Below are positions 7,724 through 14,195 of a DNA stretch of 14,621 nucleotides, one piece after another. The notes under the pieces were generated by a model. That model did no database searches. It saw only the letters and a program-made list of their open reading frames with translations, and had not been told where the DNA came from. The stretch's first letter is position 1, and each line of letters starts with the position of its first letter. Origin of the DNA: TMED109 sp015660425 (GTDB lineage: Bacteria; Pseudomonadota; Alphaproteobacteria; TMED109); the NCBI GenBank assembly GCA_029936295.1, contig JAPYTH010000033.1, positions 1 through 14,621 on the forward strand. The letters are read 5' to 3'. The position numbers and the translations under genes are program-made.

Positions 7724-7744
7724 TGATAACTTTTATTGTTATCA
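7724..7744 (+). promoter_or_regulatory. 7-bp inverted repeat in the pqqA leader: hairpin, attenuator or operator
   Basis: TGATAAC (7724-7730) and GTTATCA (7738-7744) are exact reverse complements around a 7-nt loop, and ATTTTT (7745-7750) follows. In RNA this is a stem-loop with a U-run, the layout of a weak intrinsic terminator, 34 nt before the pqqA ATG. In DNA the 21-bp palindrome could be an operator just downstream of the predicted start site. The stem is A/T-rich, so RNA stability would be low. Confidence 0.4.
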
Positions 7745-7764
7745 ATTTTTAACTAAAACAAGAA

Positions 7765-7772
7765 AGGGAGGA
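7765..7772 (+). promoter_or_regulatory. Strong Shine-Dalgarno of pqqA
   Basis: AGGGAGGA, with a complete GGAGG core at 7767-7771, lies 7 nt before the pqqA ATG. It is the best match to the 16S rRNA anti-Shine-Dalgarno in the window, and it fixes the start of this very short gene. Strong initiation suits a precursor peptide consumed once per PQQ molecule. Confidence 0.75.
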
Positions 7773-7778
7773 TATCTT

Positions 7779-7853
7779 ATGTGGAAATCTCCTGTAGTAC
7801 GTGAAGTAGCTGTTGGTCTTGAAATCAACTGTTATGCTTGCGCAGAAATCTAG
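7779..7853 (+). CDS. pqqA: PQQ precursor peptide PqqA (24 residues)
   Basis: A ribosomally made peptide whose Glu and Tyr side chains become the cofactor pyrroloquinoline quinone. It reads from ATG at 7779 to TAG at 7851-7853. It starts MWKSP, like the MW-x-x-P start of known PqqA peptides, and continues VVREVAVG, then LEINCYACAEI. The essential E-x3-Y motif is Glu15 and Tyr19; PqqE joins the gamma carbon of that Glu to the Tyr ring. Cys18 and Cys21 surround the Tyr, unlike the cysteine-free Klebsiella and Acinetobacter peptides that I recall, although some alphaproteobacterial PqqAs do carry a nearby Cys. It lies immediately upstream of pqqBCDE and has the strongest ribosome binding site in the window. 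No peptidase gene for trimming it is visible nearby. Confidence 0.95.
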   Translation: MWKSPVVREVAVGLEINCYACAEI

Positions 7854-7884
7854 TCTGTAAAGATTAGTTATGATATTCTCACCA

Positions 7885-7900
7885 GCTTCTGTACCGAAGC
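7885..7900 (+). promoter_or_regulatory. Short GC-richer stem-loop between pqqA and pqqB
   Basis: GCTTC (7885-7889) pairs with GAAGC (7896-7900) around the loop TGTACC, inside the 66-nt pqqA-pqqB spacer. There is no U-run after it, so it is not a classical terminator. It could stabilise the 3' end of a short pqqA transcript or damp read-through, consistent with the excess pqqA message reported for other PQQ operons. The 5-bp stem is modest. Confidence 0.3.
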
Positions 7901-7919
7901 GTAAATAGGATTATATAAT

Positions 7920-8855
7920 ATGTATATTCGTGTGCTCGGAGCAGCCGCTGGTGGGGGTTATCCCCAATGGAACTGCAATCATCCAAATAGCCGGCTTGCC
8001 AGAGATAAAAGCCCTGAAGCAGTTGCTAGAACGCAATCTTCTATTGCTATAAGTATGGATAAGAAAAGATGGTTTATCTTTAATGCTTCTCCAGATTTAA
8101 GACAACAACTATGGAATAATCCTGAGTTAATGCCATCAGCTGAGGACCCTCTTAGATACAGCCCAATTATGGGCGTTTTACTTACAAATGCAGATGTAGA
8201 CCATACCGCAGGACTTATTAACTTAAGAGAATCACAAAGTTTTAATCTTTATGGGACTCAAAGAGTATTAGGAGTATTAGAAAGCAATACTATATTTAAT
8301 GTACTCAACCCTAAATTTGTTAAACGAAACCCTATAAAATTAAATGAAGCTATCCCTTTAAAATATACAGATGATACCAATAGCGGCATTACTGTTACAC
8401 CTTTTGCTGTTCCAGGAAAAGTAGCTTTATGGTTAGAAGATGAATCTAAAGGAGAAAATTTTGGATCTGTAGAGGAAGATACTATAGCTTTAGAAGTTAA
8501 AGGACCTGAAGGAAATACAGAATTTTTTTATATACCAGGATGTGCGAGTATGCCTGATTGGTTAAAAGAAAGAATAGATAATGCTAATCTTATTTTATTT
8601 GATGGAACTCTATGGACCGATGATGAAATGATAAAAGAGAATGTAGGAATTAAAACTGGTCAACGTATGGGGCATATGAGCATGTCAGGTTCAAAAGGGT
8701 CAATAGAAGCTTTTAGTAACTTAGATATAAAAAGAAAAATATTTATACATATTAATACAACCAACCCTGCACTTTTGGAGAATTCTTCCGAAAGAAAAAC
8801 AGCTAATGCAGCAGGTTGGGAAGTAGCATATGATACAATGGAAATCAAAATATGA
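7920..8855 (+). CDS. pqqB: PQQ biosynthesis protein PqqB (metallo-beta-lactamase fold)
   Basis: A cytosolic protein of the metallo-hydrolase fold, proposed to hydroxylate the tyrosine part of the Glu-Tyr intermediate; an earlier proposal was PQQ transport. At 311 residues it is normal length. The N-terminal family signature LGAAAGGGYPQWNCN is at 6-20, and RTQSSIAIS follows at about 37-45. The family form of the metal-binding motif, TNADVDHTAGL, is at 89-99. The N-terminal region that often reads CNCxxC in PqqB here reads CNHPNS (residues 19-24), so two of the usual cysteines are His and Ser. AGGA lies 9 nt before the ATG. The stop overlaps the pqqC start as ATGA. Confidence 0.96.
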   Translation: MYIRVLGAAAGGGYPQWNCNHPNSRLARDKSPEAVARTQSSIAISMDKKRWFIFNASPDLRQQLWNNPELMPSAEDPLRYSPIMGVLLTNADVDHTAGLINLRESQSFNLYGTQRVLGVLESNTIFNVLNPKFVKRNPIKLNEAIPLKYTDDTNSGITVTPFAVPGKVALWLEDESKGENFGSVEEDTIALEVKGPEGNTEFFYIPGCASMPDWLKERIDNANLILFDGTLWTDDEMIKENVGIKTGQRMGHMSMSGSKGSIEAFSNLDIKRKIFIHINTTNPALLENSSERKTANAAGWEVAYDTMEIKI

Positions 8856-9652
8856 TAATGCCTGCTCCTTTTTATCCAGGTGCTCCAGCAACACCCAGCA
8901 AACAGAAAAAAATGAATAGGGATGAATTTATTCAGGCTTTAACGCAACTTGGAAAAGAAAGATATCATAATCTTCATCCGTTTCATAAACTTTTGCATTC
9001 TGGAAAGCTATCTTTTGAACAAGTGCAAGCATGGGCGCTTAATAGATTTTATTATCAATGGAGCATACCAAGAAAAGACTTAACTTTAATGGCTAGAATA
9101 AATGATGTGGATTTAAGACTTGAATGGAGATCTAGGGTTATAGATCACGAAGGAGATATAGATGGTAATAGTGGAATTAAAAGATATCTTCAATTATGCG
9201 ATGCATTGCAATTAGATATTGATTATGTAAAATCTTGCGAAGGCTTGTTACCTGCATCAAGGTTTGCTGTAGACGCTTATGTAAATTTTGTAGGTAATCG
9301 CTCTTTATTAGAAGCAATTGCATCTTCTTTAACGGAAATCTATGCACCAGCTATCCATGCAGAAAGAATTTCAGGTTTATCTAAACATTATGAATGGGCT
9401 GATGATTATGCTCTAGCTTATTTCAAAAAAAGAATAGGGCAAGCAAGAAAAGATGTTGAATTTGGCAAAGAATGGGTAATAAAAAATGCCATAACAAGGG
9501 ATGATCAAGAAGCTGTTTTAGGTGCTATTAGATTTAAAACAGAAGTTTTATGGGCACAATTAGACGCACTTTATTATGCATATGTAGATCCTGGTTATAT
9601 CCCACCAGGAGCATTTATTCCAAAAGGTTTTAATGAAAAGGCTTGGAAATAA
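8852..9652 (+). CDS. pqqC: Pyrroloquinoline-quinone synthase PqqC
   Basis: Cofactor-free oxidase that closes the ring and performs the final oxidation of AHQQ to PQQ with O2. At 266 residues it is about 15 longer than the Klebsiella enzyme because of a proline-rich N-terminus. With that offset of 15, active-site residues known from Klebsiella PqqC are all found: Tyr38-His39, Lys75, His99, Glu162, His169, Arg172, Tyr190, Arg194 and Lys229. The block NRFYYQWSIPRKD at 64-76 is a family signature. The ATG at 8852 overlaps the pqqB stop by 4 bases. Internal ATGs at codon 3 and codon 21 are possible alternative starts but have no better ribosome binding site. It is not fused to PqqD, unlike the Methylorubrum protein. 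Confidence 0.97.
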   Translation: MIMPAPFYPGAPATPSKQKKMNRDEFIQALTQLGKERYHNLHPFHKLLHSGKLSFEQVQAWALNRFYYQWSIPRKDLTLMARINDVDLRLEWRSRVIDHEGDIDGNSGIKRYLQLCDALQLDIDYVKSCEGLLPASRFAVDAYVNFVGNRSLLEAIASSLTEIYAPAIHAERISGLSKHYEWADDYALAYFKKRIGQARKDVEFGKEWVIKNAITRDDQEAVLGAIRFKTEVLWAQLDALYYAYVDPGYIPPGAFIPKGFNEKAWK

Positions 9653-9654
9653 AT

Positions 9655-9945
9655 ATGACTACTTTATTAACTTTAAGTGAAGAACATACCCCTAAATTAC
9701 CTAGGCATGCTAAATTAAGATATGATGAAGCAAGAAAAAAATGGATTATTAATGCTCCAGAAAGAGTTTTTGAATTGGATGATATTGCGGGAGAAGTAAT
9801 GCAATTAGTTAATGGAGAATCTTCTATAAAAGAAATAATAGATAGGCTAGTAAAAAACTTTGAAGGAGCACCGAGAGAAGTTATTGCCAAAGATATTTTA
9901 GCTATGCTTCAACCTTTAGCAGAGAAAGGATTTATAATACTATGA
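9655..9945 (+). CDS. pqqD: PqqA-binding chaperone PqqD (RiPP recognition element)
   Basis: A small winged-helix peptide-binding protein that holds PqqA and presents it to PqqE; it is the prototype of the RiPP recognition element. The 96 residues contain the conserved core RHAKLRYDEARKKWIINAPE, then RVFELDDIAGEVMQLVNG (about 16-54), followed by the helical C-terminal half that ends EKGFIIL. I chose the ATG at 9655, two bases after the pqqC stop, because GGAA lies 6 nt upstream. An in-frame TTG at 9643 would add four residues inside pqqC and has no support. The stop overlaps the pqqE start as ATGA, which suits a PqqD that acts in a complex with PqqE. Confidence 0.95.
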   Translation: MTTLLTLSEEHTPKLPRHAKLRYDEARKKWIINAPERVFELDDIAGEVMQLVNGESSIKEIIDRLVKNFEGAPREVIAKDILAMLQPLAEKGFIIL

Positions 9946-11102
9946 CTGAAACAAAAATAGAAATAGAAAAATCAGAAACTCAAAAATCTTTTTCTGCCAA
10001 TAAAGAAAAATTGCAAATACCCTATGCTGTCCTATGTGAGTTAACACATAGATGCCCTTTATCTTGTCCATATTGCTCTAATCCAGTTGAACTTGAAATG
10101 AAATCAAATGAAATTGATACTCAAACATGGAAGAAAGCTCTAAGTGAAGCAGTAAAAATTGGAATATTGCAAGCTCACTTCTCTGGAGGAGAACCTACAT
10201 CGCGAAAAGACTTGGAAGAATTAGTTCAACATGCGTCATCCATAGGCCTTTACACCAACTTAATAACATCTGGTGTACTAATAAATGAAGAAAGATTAAA
10301 AAAATTATATGATGCAGGTTTAGATCATGTCCAAGTATCATTCCAAGATACAGATCCTGAAAATTCTAATAGAATTGCTGGTTACAAAGGGCATGAAAAA
10401 AAATTACATACTGCTAAATTAATAAGAAAAGTTGGTTTACCTCTTACAGTAAATGCAGTGATGCACAGACAAAATCTACATAATTTAGAATCTATGATAA
10501 ATATGGCTGTAGAATTAGATGCTGAAAGATTAGAAGTAGCCCAAGTACAATATTATGGTTGGGCACTAAAAAACCAAACTGCTTTTTTACCAACCAGAGA
10601 ACAGTTAGATAACGCTACTGAAATAGTAGAAACAGCAAGAATTAGATTAAAAGGTATCCTAGCGATTGATTATGTAGTTCCAGATTATTATGCAAGAAGA
10701 CCAAAATCTTGTATGGGTGGATGGGGTAGACAATTTCTAAATATTACACCAGCTGGAAAAGTTCTCCCCTGCCATGCAGCTGAGTCACTAAACTTTTTAA
10801 ACTTTGATAACATTAAAGATAGGTCACTTTCATGGATATGGGAACACTCTGAAGCATTTAATAAATTTAGAGGAACATCTTGGATGCCTGAACCTTGTCA
10901 ATCATGTGACAGGAAAGAAATTGATTGGGGAGGATGTCGATGCCAAGCTTTTGCACTTACTGGTAATCAAAATGCTACTGATCCAACATGTGAATTATCC
11001 CCATACCGACACGTACTAGATGAACCTTTAGCAAATGTTGGAAAAGAAGAGATTCCTGATTTTATTTACAGAAAAATTAAGGTTAAAAGAAACATTAAAT
11101 AA
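9942..11102 (+). CDS. pqqE: PqqA peptide cyclase PqqE (radical SAM, SPASM domain)
   Basis: Radical SAM enzyme that forms the C-C bond between Glu15 and Tyr19 of PqqA, the first committed step of PQQ synthesis. At 386 residues it is normal length. The SAM-cluster motif C-x3-C-x2-C is Cys38, Cys42 and Cys45 in THRCPLSCPYC, and SGGEP at 81-85 contacts SAM. The C-terminal SPASM domain keeps all ligands expected from Methylorubrum PqqE (offset 9): Cys257, Cys277, Cys332 and Cys334 for one cluster, and Cys319, Cys322, Asp328 and Cys350 for the other, including the unusual Asp ligand. AAGGA lies 11 nt upstream of the ATG. The gene ends the operon, 2 bp from the stop of the convergent LysM gene. Confidence 0.97.
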   Translation: MTETKIEIEKSETQKSFSANKEKLQIPYAVLCELTHRCPLSCPYCSNPVELEMKSNEIDTQTWKKALSEAVKIGILQAHFSGGEPTSRKDLEELVQHASSIGLYTNLITSGVLINEERLKKLYDAGLDHVQVSFQDTDPENSNRIAGYKGHEKKLHTAKLIRKVGLPLTVNAVMHRQNLHNLESMINMAVELDAERLEVAQVQYYGWALKNQTAFLPTREQLDNATEIVETARIRLKGILAIDYVVPDYYARRPKSCMGGWGRQFLNITPAGKVLPCHAAESLNFLNFDNIKDRSLSWIWEHSEAFNKFRGTSWMPEPCQSCDRKEIDWGGCRCQAFALTGNQNATDPTCELSPYRHVLDEPLANVGKEEIPDFIYRKIKVKRNIK

Positions 11103-11104
11103 TT

Positions 11105-12262
11105 TTAATTGGCTTCTGGTATATCAAATATTTGCCCAGGATAAATTAAATCCGGGTTAGTTATTTGATTATTATTCGCTTTAAATATAAGTGTGTTTAG
11201 AACACCTTTTCCATAAAACCTTCTAGATATTCTCCACAAACTATTTCCTGGTTGGACTACTATAGAATTCTCTAAAATACTGATTTCAGACAAATCTGCT
11301 TGTCTTATAGGAGTCTCTAGACTAGCAATAACCTTCTCATCCTGTATTTCATTAAATCTTAGTATATAATCACCTGGTTTAACTGGGTTATCTAACGCAA
11401 GATTCCAAAATCCATTATTATCTGCAAATGCAGTTCCAATTAATTTCTTACCAATATAAACCTCTACACGTGTACCCGGTAAAGCTTTTCCTGACAAGTT
11501 TAATGCTCCTTCAGATGAATATGTTAAAGAATCAAATGATAGATTATTAGCTTCGTTATTATTAGAGGCTCCTTGCAAAACTTTTTCAACTGTGCCATCA
11601 GCATTATTTATAGTAACTATCGCTTCTGAGTTAGATGGCACCAATTTAACATCTCCATTTGCTATAACTTTTGTGTTATCTGGCGTTATAGCTGTAANNN
11701 NNNNNNNNNNNNNNNNNNNNNNNNNNNNNNNNNNNNNNNNNNNNNNNNNNNNNNNNNNNNNNNNNNNNNNNNNNNNNNNNNNNNNNNNNNNNNNNNNCGC
11801 AATAATAGAAACAGTTTTTTGAGATGTTGTACCATTAGATAATAAATTTAAATCATAGTTGCCAGGAGGAAGTTCTTCAATAAATACAAATTCACCAAAT
11901 TGATTAGTCGTAACATCACCTATCAGCTGTTCACCATTAAATATTTCAACTTTTTGGTTTATTCCAGCTCTTCCCCCTATAACGAGAGTATTATCTTCTC
12001 CTAAATTTATAACATCAAAAGTAGGTGCTAAAACTTCTGATGCTATCTTACTTTCTTTTACTATATCAATAGGTTTACTATTTTTAGTTTCTAAATCTGG
12101 TTGAACTTCAAAATGAATTTTTTCTTCTACTTTCTCAACTTCAATCTTTGTAGGATCTAAAGGAACATATTTTACTACTAATATTAAAATTATAAGGGCA
12201 CATAAAACTATACATCCCCCTAACAAATATTGTTTAGTGTTTTCACCAAAGATCATTTTCAT
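11105..12262 (-). CDS. Membrane-anchored LysM protein with Ig-like repeats, interrupted by an assembly gap
   Basis: Probably a periplasmic peptidoglycan-binding protein tethered to the inner membrane. Residues 12-33 form one transmembrane helix (YLLGGCIVLCALIILILVV...), followed by a charged linker. A first Ig-like or carboxypeptidase-regulatory-like beta unit covers about 80-140 (VIGGRAGINQKVEIFNGEQL). A second similar unit covers about 245-303 (LNLSGKALPGTRVEVYIGKK). The C-terminal LysM domain is at about 333-382 (VVQPGNSLWRISRRFYG, then NPDLIYPGQIFDIP). The two sides of the 100-N gap stay in one frame at the placeholder length, so a single gene is likely, but its true length is unknown. 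AGGA lies 9 nt before the ATG. Such proteins are common in alphaproteobacteria, and I cannot assign a more specific role. Confidence 0.85.
   Translation of the reverse strand: MKMIFGENTKQYLLGGCIVLCALIILILVVKYVPLDPTKIEVEKVEEKIHFEVQPDLETKNSKPIDIVKESKIASEVLAPTFDVINLGEDNTLVIGGRAGINQKVEIFNGEQLIGDVTTNQFGEFVFIEELPPGNYDLNLLSNGTTSQKTVSIIAXXXXXXXXXXXXXXXXXXXXXXXXXXXXXXXXXXTAITPDNTKVIANGDVKLVPSNSEAIVTINNADGTVEKVLQGASNNNEANNLSFDSLTYSSEGALNLSGKALPGTRVEVYIGKKLIGTAFADNNGFWNLALDNPVKPGDYILRFNEIQDEKVIASLETPIRQADLSEISILENSIVVQPGNSLWRISRRFYGKGVLNTLIFKANNNQITNPDLIYPGQIFDIPEAN
11698..11797. other. Assembly gap of exactly 100 N
   Basis: A second 100-N placeholder, located inside the LysM gene between its two Ig-like units. 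The true gap size is unknown, so further Ig-like units could be missing. Confidence 0.97.
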
Positions 12263-12338
12263 TTTTTTTTATCCTAATATATTTATGATATATTTATATT
12301 AGATTATTTATAAATAAAACTATATAAAAAATATTGTA
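12263..12338. promoter_or_regulatory. Divergent promoter space with 8-bp inverted repeat
   Basis: This 76-bp space must hold the start signals of both the LysM gene and the LOG gene. CTAATATA (12274-12281) and TATATTAG (12295-12302) are exact reverse complements around 13 nt, and ATATTTAT is repeated at 12279 and 12290, one helical turn apart. The left arm overlaps the LysM Shine-Dalgarno. TATAAA at 12323-12328 lies about 10 nt before the LOG ATG and could be its -10 box. Everything here is very AT-rich. Confidence 0.3.
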
Positions 12339-12899
12339 ATGAAAAAAATAAAAACAACCAAAACAATTACAATTTTTTGTGGCTCTAGAACAGGAAACAA
12401 TCCTATTTATAAAAATGAAGCTGCAAAAATAGCAAGTCTACTATCAAATAATGGTTTTTCCGTAATATATGGTGGAGGTAAAATTGGTTTAATGGGAATA
12501 ATATATAAATTTATAGGTAAATTTAACGGGAAAGTCATAGGAATCATTCCTGAATTTCTTAACACATCTAAAATACGTCAAAATAATAATAAAAATTTAG
12601 TAGTTGTTAAATCACTTCATAAAAGAAAATTACTAATGATTAAAAAAGCAGATATTTTTTTAATTCTTCCAGGTGGCTTTGGTACTTTAGATGAATTATT
12701 TGAGATTCTAACTTTAAATAAATTAAATATATATAATAAACCAGTATTTATATTTAATATTTCTAATTATTGGAAAAATTTAAAACTTTTGCTAAAGAAT
12801 ATGAACAAAGAAGGATTTTTATATCAAGATGATATTAAAAATATATTATGGATAGATGATAGTGAAAAATTACTAAAAGAAATCAAAAAAGTTAATTAA
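12339..12899 (+). CDS. LOG-family nucleotide 5'-monophosphate phosphoribohydrolase
   Basis: Lysine-decarboxylase-like (LOG/YvdD) protein. Family members release the base from cytokinin riboside monophosphates or from AMP by cleaving the N-glycosidic bond. At 186 residues it has the standard length. A Rossmann-like start (ITIFCGSRTG at 10-19) leads to YGGGKIGLMG at 44-53, then to the family signature PGGFGTLDE at 111-119 with its catalytic Glu119. The Arg-Lys pair in LHKRKLLM (93-100) matches the usual Arg before that motif. The bacterial substrate is unsettled, and plant-hormone synthesis should not be assumed. No Shine-Dalgarno is visible, and a possible -10 box sits about 10 nt ahead of the ATG, so the mRNA may be leaderless. 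Composition is very Lys/Asn/Ile-rich. Confidence 0.9.
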   Translation: MKKIKTTKTITIFCGSRTGNNPIYKNEAAKIASLLSNNGFSVIYGGGKIGLMGIIYKFIGKFNGKVIGIIPEFLNTSKIRQNNNKNLVVVKSLHKRKLLMIKKADIFLILPGGFGTLDELFEILTLNKLNIYNKPVFIFNISNYWKNLKLLLKNMNKEGFLYQDDIKNILWIDDSEKLLKEIKKVN

Positions 12900-12973
12900 T
12901 CTTTAACCTTGACAGTTTCATTCATTTATTCAAACAAGTACAATAATTTAATTATTATGCATAGGGAGTTATA
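12900..12973 (+). promoter_or_regulatory. icd upstream region: TTGACA box, AT palindrome, strong RBS
   Basis: TTGACA at 12909-12914 is a consensus -35 hexamer, but the nearest good -10 (TACAAT, 12939-12944) is 24 bp away, longer than normal, so the promoter call is weak. AATAATT and AATTATT (12942-12948 and 12950-12956) form an inverted repeat around one T. AGGGAG at 12963-12968 is a good Shine-Dalgarno, 5 nt before the icd ATG. Confidence 0.4.
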
Positions 12974-14188
12974 ATGAGTAAGATTCATGTTAGTACACCA
13001 GTTGTTGAAATAAATGGTGATGAAATGACTAGAATTATTTGGGAATTAATTAGAGAAAAACTAATAAAACCATACTTGGATTTTGAGACAGTATATTATG
13101 ATCTTAGTATTGAAAATCGAGACAAAACATCTGACCAAATTACCATAGACTCAGCAAATGCTATAAAAAAATATGGGGTAGGTGTTAAATGTGCTACTAT
13201 TACTCCTGATGAAGCCCGTGTTAAAGAATTTAATTTATCAAAAATGTGGCGCTCTCCTAATGGAACTATTCGAAATATTTTAGGAGGCACCGTCTTTAGA
13301 CAACCTATTATCTGCAAAAATATTCCAAAATATGTACCGGGATGGACCAAACCAATTGTAATTGGACGGCACGCATATGGTGATCAATATAGAGCTACTG
13401 ATTTTTTAATTCCTGGCGCAGGAAAATTAATAATGAAATTTATACCTGATGACGGAAGTCAAGAAATTGAACATGAAGTAAATAATTATGAAAGTTCTGG
13501 TATTGCGATGGGTATGTATAATTTGGATGAATCTATCCGTGGTTTTGCAAGAGCTTGTTTTAATTATGGTTTAAACTTAAATTGGCCAGTTTACCTTTCA
13601 ACAAAAAATACAATACTAAAAGTTTATGACGGAAGGTTTAAAGACTTATTTCAAGAAATTTTTGATAAAGAGTTTAAACAGCGGTTTGAAACAAAAAATA
13701 TTATATATGAACATAGGCTCATAGATGACATGGTAGCAGCTGCTATCAAATGGGAAGGTGGATTTATATGGGCATGTAAGAATTATGATGGGGACGTACA
13801 ATCTGATGTAGTAGCACAAGGCTTTGGCTCACTAGGGCTTATGACATCGGTATTAATGACTCCAGATGGAAATACTATAGAATCTGAAGCAGCACATGGG
13901 ACTGTAACTAGACATTTTAGAGCATATGAAAGAGGCGAAGCCACCTCTACTAATCCAATTGCTTCTATATTCGCTTGGACTAGAGGTTTATGGTATAGAG
14001 GAAAATTTGATAAAAACATTAAATTACAAAATTTTGCCCAAAAATTAGAGTCTACATGTATAGATACTATAGAAAGTGGTACTATGACTAAAGATTTAGC
14101 TCTATTAGTTGGAAACAATCAGAGTTGGATGGAAACAATTGAATTTCTTGGTGAATTAGAGAATAATCTTAAAAAATCATTAAATTAA
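12974..14188 (+). CDS. icd: NADP-dependent isocitrate dehydrogenase (eukaryotic-type)
   Basis: TCA-cycle enzyme converting isocitrate to 2-oxoglutarate and CO2 while reducing NADP. At 404 residues with the start VEINGDEMTRIIW, it belongs to the homodimeric subfamily shared by alphaproteobacteria and eukaryotic IDH1/2, not the E. coli type. Substrate residues line up almost exactly with human IDH1 numbering: Ser94, Arg100 and Arg109 in the MWRSPNGTIRN to VFR stretch, Arg132 in IGRHAYGDQYRATDF, Tyr139, and Lys211. Metal ligands are Asp251, Asp274 and Asp278. The NADP-binding stretch AAHGTVTRHF is at 306-315. The usual VFRE is VFRQ here, probably a neutral change. An AGGGAG ribosome binding site fixes the start. 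It converges on alaS, a linkage often seen in alphaproteobacteria. Confidence 0.97.
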   Translation: MSKIHVSTPVVEINGDEMTRIIWELIREKLIKPYLDFETVYYDLSIENRDKTSDQITIDSANAIKKYGVGVKCATITPDEARVKEFNLSKMWRSPNGTIRNILGGTVFRQPIICKNIPKYVPGWTKPIVIGRHAYGDQYRATDFLIPGAGKLIMKFIPDDGSQEIEHEVNNYESSGIAMGMYNLDESIRGFARACFNYGLNLNWPVYLSTKNTILKVYDGRFKDLFQEIFDKEFKQRFETKNIIYEHRLIDDMVAAAIKWEGGFIWACKNYDGDVQSDVVAQGFGSLGLMTSVLMTPDGNTIESEAAHGTVTRHFRAYERGEATSTNPIASIFAWTRGLWYRGKFDKNIKLQNFAQKLESTCIDTIESGTMTKDLALLVGNNQSWMETIEFLGELENNLKKSLN

Positions 14189-14195
14189 AAAAGTA

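Noticed and set aside
7544..7778. tRNA, small RNA gene or riboswitch in the pqq intergenic region
   Set aside because: No cloverleaf, T-loop sequence or known riboswitch core is visible; only AT-rich inverted repeats and a promoter candidate are present.
7779..8000. Higher G+C over pqqA and the start of pqqB as a sign of recent transfer
   Set aside because: It is explained by conserved Gly/Ala/Pro-rich protein motifs, and the rest of the pqq genes match the local AT-rich composition. No mobile-element trace flanks the operon.
9643..9654. TTG at 9643 as the start of pqqD
   Set aside because: It lies inside pqqC and adds only four residues, and the ATG at 9655 has GGAA at good spacing.
9630..9890. 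Open frame of 86 codons on the minus strand across pqqD
   Set aside because: Antisense to well-supported pqqD, with a composition typical of a shadow frame.
12909..12944. Consensus sigma-70 promoter for icd using TTGACA and TACAAT
   Set aside because: The 24-bp spacing is too long for a standard promoter, so it is listed only as a weak regional signal.
13301..13303. Glu-to-Gln change in the icd VFRE motif as an inactivating change
   Set aside because: All substrate, metal and NADP residues are intact, and this position is not a catalytic residue that I know of.
13783..14118. Open frame of 111 codons on the minus strand inside icd
   Set aside because: It is antisense to a clear icd gene, has no ribosome binding site or recognisable domain, and follows from codon bias of the true gene.
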